From Clostridiales bacterium (lineage in GTDB: Bacteria; Bacillota; Clostridia; Oscillospirales; Oscillospiraceae), in NCBI GenBank assembly GCA_019421975.1, contig JAHZEE010000066.1, forward strand, positions 1-8,469: 8,469 nucleotides of DNA, given 5' to 3'. The notes under the pieces were generated by a model, which saw only the letters and a list, made by a program, of their open reading frames with translations, was not told the origin of the DNA and did no database searches. Position 1 is the first letter of the stretch; each line of letters starts with the position of its first letter. Below are positions 5,149-8,469 of the stretch, one piece after another. The translations under genes and the position numbers were made by a program.

Positions 5149-6510
5149 TCACATACCGGGCAGCCGAAAGCCGCCGGGCATGCCGCCGCCGAATTTGGAC
5201 ATGCCGCGCATGCGCTTTTTGGCGCCGGGACCGGACATCTGCCGGACCAGAGCCTGCATGGTCTCAAACTGTTTGAGCAGCTTGTTGATCTCCTCCACCG
5301 GCACGCCTGCACCCGCTGCGATGCGGCGCTTGCGGCTGTGGTTGAGCACATTGGGGTTCTCCCGCTCGTGGGGGGTCATGGACAGGATGATGGCCTCGGT
5401 GCGGCCCATGGCCTTCTCGTCCACCTCTACATTTTTAAGGTTGCCCATGCCGGGCATCATGCCCAGCATATCCTGGAGATTGCCCATGCTTTTGAGCTGG
5501 ACAAGCTGGCCGTAGAAGTCCTGGAGCGTGAACTTGCTGCTGCGCAGCTTCTGCTCCATCTCCGCGGCCTTCTTCTGGTCGAAGGCGGCCTCGGCCTTTT
5601 CGATGAGCGTCAGCACATCGCCCATGCCAAGAATCCGTGAGGCCATCCGGTCGGGATGGAAGGGCTCAATGTCCTCGAGCTTTTCGCCGGTGCCGGCAAA
5701 CTTGATGGGCTTGCCGGTGACGGCCTTGACCGACAGCGCCGCGCCGCCGCGGGCGTCGCCGTCGAGCTTGGTCAGCATGACGCCGTCGATGTTCAGCTGC
5801 TCGTTGAAGGTCTGGGCCACATTGACCGCATCCTGGCCGGTCATGGCGTCGACCACCAGCAGCACCTCGGTGGGATGCACTGTGGCCTGGATGGCCTGCA
5901 GCTCCTGCATCAGCGCCTCGTCGATGTGCAGCCGGCCGGCGGTGTCGAGAAACACCATGTCGAGCCCGTGCTTTTCCGCGTGGGCCACGCCCGCCTTGGC
6001 GATGTCCACGGGGTTGCCCTGGCCCATCTGAAAGACCGGGATGTCCAGCTTTTCGCCCACGATCTCCAGCTGCCGGATGGCGGCGGGGCGGTAGACATCG
6101 CAGGCCACCAGCAACGGGTGCTTGCCCTGCTTTTTCATATAGCCCGCCAGCTTGGCGCCGTTGGTGGTCTTGCCCGCGCCCTGCAGGCCCACCAGCATGA
6201 CAATCGTAGGGGGCTTGGGGGAAATTGCGATCTTCTGGTTGTCGCTGCCCATGAGCTCGGTCAGCGACTGGTTGACGATCTTGACGATCATCTGCGCGGG
6301 CGTCAGGCTCTCGAGCACATCAGAGCCCACGCACTTCTCCGTGGTGGCCTGGACAAAGTCCTTGACCACCTTGAAGCTCACATCGGCCTCCAGCAGCGCC
6401 AGCCGGATCTCCCGCATGGCGGCCTTCACATCCGCCTCGGTGAGCCGGCCCTTGCTGCGAAGCTTTTTAAATACGCCGGAGAGTTTCTCCGTCAGACCTT
6501 CAAAGGCCAT
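5149..6510 (-). CDS. ffh: Signal recognition particle GTPase Ffh (SRP54)
   Basis: 453 residues. Ffh binds signal sequences of nascent membrane and secreted proteins and, with 4.5S/6S RNA and FtsY, directs ribosomes to the Sec translocon. The four-helix N domain is about 1-90. The G domain has the P-loop GLQGAGKTT (108-116), DVYRPAA (138-144), DTAGRL (189-194), TKLDGDARGG (247-256) and GTGEKLEDIEPF (273-284). The methionine-rich M domain runs from about 327 to the end, with MLGMMPGMG (348-356) and the RNA-binding SRKRRIAAGAG (392-402). The tail GGGMPGGFRLPGM is glycine/methionine rich, as is usual. The ATG at 6510 is supported by AAAGGAG 7 nt upstream and the canonical MAFEGLTEKL start; upstream extension of the frame would only run through ylxM. 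It follows ylxM by 4 nt. Confidence 0.99.
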   Translation of the reverse strand: MAFEGLTEKLSGVFKKLRSKGRLTEADVKAAMREIRLALLEADVSFKVVKDFVQATTEKCVGSDVLESLTPAQMIVKIVNQSLTELMGSDNQKIAISPKPPTIVMLVGLQGAGKTTNGAKLAGYMKKQGKHPLLVACDVYRPAAIRQLEIVGEKLDIPVFQMGQGNPVDIAKAGVAHAEKHGLDMVFLDTAGRLHIDEALMQELQAIQATVHPTEVLLVVDAMTGQDAVNVAQTFNEQLNIDGVMLTKLDGDARGGAALSVKAVTGKPIKFAGTGEKLEDIEPFHPDRMASRILGMGDVLTLIEKAEAAFDQKKAAEMEQKLRSSKFTLQDFYGQLVQLKSMGNLQDMLGMMPGMGNLKNVEVDEKAMGRTEAIILSMTPHERENPNVLNHSRKRRIAAGAGVPVEEINKLLKQFETMQALVRQMSGPGAKKRMRGMSKFGGGMPGGFRLPGM

Positions 6511-6514
6511 TTGA

Positions 6515-6862
6515 TCACTCCTTTGCCGCCTGGACGGCTGAAAGAATCGTTTCCGCCTGCCGGACCGGATCACAGTCGCCGCGGGCAATGGCGCCTGCCG
6601 CGGCCTCGATGGCCTCCAGCGCCTGCGCCACCCGGCGCCCCCTGGCCATACAGCCCGTCTTTTCCTCAAACTCCAGAAGCAGCGCCTCGGCGCGGGCAAT
6701 GGCATCGTGGACGCCCTGGCGGGAGATGCCCTCGTTTTCTGCAATCTCTGCCAGGCTCAGATCCTGGTTGTAGTATTGGTCGAACAGCTCCTGCTGTTTC
6801 TGGGTCAGCAGCGGGCCGTAATAGTCGAATAATAGGGTCATGGCGACTGCATCGCGTTTCAT
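6515..6862 (-). CDS. ylxM: YlxM/p13-like helix-turn-helix protein, SRP-associated
   Basis: 115 residues from ATG 6862. The N-terminal LLFDYYGPLLTQKQQELFDQY (10-30) and the sigma-like helix-turn-helix LSLAEIAENEGISRQGVHDAI (35-55) are typical of the UPF0122 YlxM family, which is nearly always encoded directly before ffh in Firmicutes. In Streptococcus a homologue interacts with SRP and modulates its GTPase activity. The C-terminal part (70-115) is alanine rich and helical. An in-frame TTG at 6880 would add six residues; the ATG is preferred because MKRDAVAMTLLFDYYG fits the family start, although the AGAGG Shine-Dalgarno is only 4 nt away. It is the first gene of the ylxM-ffh-rpsP-khpA unit. 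Confidence 0.93.
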   Translation of the reverse strand: MKRDAVAMTLLFDYYGPLLTQKQQELFDQYYNQDLSLAEIAENEGISRQGVHDAIARAEALLLEFEEKTGCMARGRRVAQALEAIEAAAGAIARGDCDPVRQAETILSAVQAAKE

Positions 6863-6887
6863 ACAACCTCTCGCTTTCAAGGTAAAT

Positions 6888-6936
6888 TACTTGACAGCGT
6901 GACCATTGTAATGCATCTCCAAAAAAATGTCAAGTA
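6888..6936. repeat. 9-bp inverted repeat flanking the ylxM -10 region
   Basis: TACTTGACA (6888-6896) and TGTCAAGTA (6928-6936) are perfect inverted copies with centres 40 bp apart, roughly four helical turns. One arm covers the -35 box of the ylxM promoter and the other the first transcribed bases, an arrangement that could be an operator. It could also be chance, because one arm is largely the -35 consensus. Confidence 0.5.
6905..6933 (-). promoter_or_regulatory. Consensus promoter of ylxM-ffh-rpsP-khpA
   Basis: On the minus strand, TTGACA (6928-6933) and TACAAT (6905-6910) are spaced by 17 bp. The expected start is near 6898, giving a leader of about 36 nt. The -35 box is part of a 9-bp inverted repeat with 6888-6896. 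Confidence 0.9.
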
Positions 6937-6964
6937 TTTTTCCTTTACAATTTCGTTAAAACGG

Positions 6965-6993
6965 TTTACATAATGGAAAAAATGTGGTAAGAT
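6965..6993 (+). promoter_or_regulatory. Promoter of the NAGPA-domain secreted protein
   Basis: TTTACA (6965-6970) and TAAGAT (6988-6993) are spaced by 17 bp, and TGG before TAAGAT gives an extended -10. A second TTTACA at 6944-6949 with TACATA 17 bp further on (6967-6972) is a weaker alternative. The promoter is divergent from that of ylxM, with about 31 bp between the two -35 boxes. Confidence 0.7.
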
Positions 6994-7023
6994 GGGAAAC
7001 CAGAATACAGGAGGGAACAGAAA

Positions 7024-8469
7024 GTGAAAAAAAGATTGAGCGTAGTGGTGGCGCTGGCGCTGTGCGCGGCGCTGCTGGCGGGAAGCTGTCTGGCATCGAG
7101 CCTCGGCTCCACCCTTGCGACCTCCAGTCTCGGGGTCGGAACCCAGACGGAGCTGGCCACCGGCGTCTATTGGAACGGCTCCATTTCCGCGCGGCAGACG
7201 GAGCATGTGATTACATATGAGCCAAATGACACCGTGCAGCCCACGGTGGTCTTTGGAGACACCCTCTATGGCCGCAGCACCATGGACTATCTGGCCAGCT
7301 GGGCACAGAAGCAGGGCAAGACCATTGTGGCGGGCATCAACGGGAGTTTTTTCAGCATGACAAACGGCGTGCCCATCGGCCTGGTGGTGACAGAGGGGAT
7401 CCTGCGCTCCTCGGGGAGCAACAATGCTGTGGGCTTCCGCGCCGACGGCTCTGCGGTCATCGGCGCACCGGGGCTGTATGTGACCATGGCGTATCCCACA
7501 GAGGAGACCACGGTCATCAATTACAACAAGAGTCTGACCACGGTCAACGGCGTGGTGCTGTACTCCAGAGACTATGACACCCTGACCAAAAATGCCATCA
7601 ACGCCTACAATGTGATTGTAAAGCCGGTGAGCACGGAGCCGGATGAGGACGGCGGGGAGCAGCCCAAGATGTGGCTGGGCCTCAACGACACCCTGGAGCT
7701 GGAGGTGCAGTACAGCGGCGAATGCTACTCCTGTGAGATTCCGGAGGACGGCTTTGTCCTGTCCATCGCCATGGACACCGCATACAAGACGGCGCTGCAG
7801 AGTATGCAGAGCCTCAAGGCGGGAGATATCGTCACAATCAGCACCCAGACCGACGAGGCGTGGGCCGATGTGGTCTATGCCTGCGGCGGCGACGAGATGC
7901 TGGTGGAGAACGGACAGGCCAAAAACACCTTTGTGCTGGACTCCGCAAACCGGCGTACCTGCCGCACGGCGGTGGGCATCAAGGAGGACGGCAGCATGGT
8001 GTTCTACACCATGGACGGCCTGCAGTCCGGCTATTCTGCCGGCCTGACCCTGCGGGAGCTGGCGGTCCGGATGCAGGAGCTGGGGTGTGTGACGGCGATC
8101 AATCTGGACGGCGGCGGCTCGACCATTCTGGGGGCCCAGTATCCGGGCGAGAGCCAGTATACCACCGTCAGCAAGCCCTCGGATGGTCAGCAGCGCAAAT
8201 GTGCCAACTTTATCTTCCTGACCATGGACACCGAGACAGCAGGGCAGACGGAGCTGCTGCACCTGTATCCCTATGACGCCATTGCGCTGCCGAACGGCAC
8301 CATTTCCTTCACCACAAAGGCGACGGATGGGGACTACCGCGCCAGCCAGGTGCCGAGCCGTCTGGAGTACAGCGCAGAGGGCGGCACCATGGAGGAGAAT
8401 GTGTTCCGCGCCGGCTCCATCGGCACCGCCACGGTGCGGGTGGAGGGCGACGGCGCTGCCGGAGAGGCG
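7024..8469 (+). CDS. Secreted phosphodiester glycosidase (NAGPA-domain) protein, 3' end outside window
   Basis: An open frame of 482 codons from GTG at 7024, still open at the window edge. AGGAGGG (7009-7015) lies 8 nt before the GTG. Residues 1-24 form a signal peptide (KKR, hydrophobic core, likely cut after CLA), so the protein is exported. Residues about 45-400 match the phosphodiester glycosidase/NAGPA (DUF2233-type) fold: AGINGSFFSM...GVPIGLVV (103-122) with N106, RTAVGI (314-319), a TLRELAVRMQELG helix (342-354) and the hallmark INLDGGGST (359-367). Relatives include the mammalian uncovering enzyme, which removes GlcNAc from a phosphodiester, and bacterial proteins linked to exopolysaccharide or wall-glycan turnover. 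After about 410 a beta-rich, Ig-like segment starts (LHLYPYDAIAL, then GSIGTATVRVEG at 464-475). Anchor domains such as SLH may follow outside the window. The substrate is unknown. Confidence 0.92.
   Translation, partial: MKKRLSVVVALALCAALLAGSCLASSLGSTLATSSLGVGTQTELATGVYWNGSISARQTEHVITYEPNDTVQPTVVFGDTLYGRSTMDYLASWAQKQGKTIVAGINGSFFSMTNGVPIGLVVTEGILRSSGSNNAVGFRADGSAVIGAPGLYVTMAYPTEETTVINYNKSLTTVNGVVLYSRDYDTLTKNAINAYNVIVKPVSTEPDEDGGEQPKMWLGLNDTLELEVQYSGECYSCEIPEDGFVLSIAMDTAYKTALQSMQSLKAGDIVTISTQTDEAWADVVYACGGDEMLVENGQAKNTFVLDSANRRTCRTAVGIKEDGSMVFYTMDGLQSGYSAGLTLRELAVRMQELGCVTAINLDGGGSTILGAQYPGESQYTTVSKPSDGQQRKCANFIFLTMDTETAGQTELLHLYPYDAIALPNGTISFTTKATDGDYRASQVPSRLEYSAEGGTMEENVFRAGSIGTATVRVEGDGAAGEA

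Larger units (their letters stand above)
6863..7023. other. Divergent intergenic region between ylxM and the NAGPA-domain gene
   Basis: This 161-bp AT-rich gap holds only the two back-to-back promoters, the inverted repeat and the ribosome binding sites of both genes. The closeness of the -35 boxes means that polymerases on the two strands would partly compete or share a regulator. No small gene or terminator is seen. Confidence 0.8.

Noticed and set aside
6511..6744. N-terminal extension of ffh
   Set aside because: The frame stays open upstream, but the added residues are a shadow of ylxM. The ATG at 6510 has the right ribosome binding site and family start.
5656..6885. 409-codon plus-strand open frame across ffh and ylxM
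   Set aside because: It lies antisense to two certain genes. The His/Gln/Leu-rich translation is typical of a GC-rich shadow frame.
7081..7090. Lipoprotein lipobox in the NAGPA protein (AGSC at residues 19-22)
   Set aside because: The -3 position is alanine rather than Leu/Val/Ile, and a normal signal peptidase I site follows at CLA (22-24).
6877..8262. 461-codon open frame on the minus strand opposite the NAGPA-domain gene
   Set aside because: It is antisense to a frame with clear family motifs, signal peptide and ribosome binding site. Its own translation has no recognisable domain, and it covers the divergent promoters.

Overview
The window reads as a GC-rich chromosomal segment of a low-GC-lineage relative, that is a Clostridia-type Firmicute (Bacillota), most likely an Oscillospiraceae/Ruminococcaceae gut-type bacterium. 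This rests on the ylxM-ffh-rpsP-khpA-rimM-trmD gene order, strong AGGAGG ribosome binding sites, consensus TTGACA/TATAAT promoters, U-tract terminators, and secreted proteins with Gram-positive style signal peptides and repeats. The species assignment is inference. There is no sign of phage, insertion sequences, CRISPR or RNA genes other than a riboswitch.

Layout. From 6910 down to position 1, everything is on the minus strand as four tandem transcription units, each with its own recognisable promoter. Unit A (promoter 6905-6933) is ylxM, ffh, rpsP, khpA: signal recognition particle, a small ribosomal protein and a KH RNA-binding protein. It ends at a strong hairpin terminator (4566-4597). 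Unit B (promoter 4528-4556) is rimM, trmD and a sirtuin gene, overlapping one another by 11 and 8 bp, so probably translationally coupled. The usual rplS after trmD is absent from this window, and the sirtuin sits in its place. Unit C (promoter 2513-2541) is a single NAD-dependent D-2-hydroxyacid dehydrogenase of the CtBP-like group, closed by a terminator at 1451-1486. Unit D (promoter 1401-1430) starts with a long leader that contains a cobalamin riboswitch and a perfect intrinsic terminator, and then a secreted GLUG-repeat protein that runs off the left edge.

On the plus strand, divergent from ylxM, a secreted phosphodiester glycosidase (NAGPA-domain) protein begins with GTG at 7024 and runs off the right edge. 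The two divergent promoters lie back to back in the 161-bp gap 6863-7023.

The core housekeeping part concerns ribosome and tRNA maturation and protein targeting. The flanks are cell-surface genes. The most noteworthy element is the B12-responsive leader in front of a surface repeat protein, which suggests an extracellular role in corrinoid capture or a B12-gated surface function. Both edge genes are open-ended, so their C-terminal domains, which probably decide their function, are not visible.
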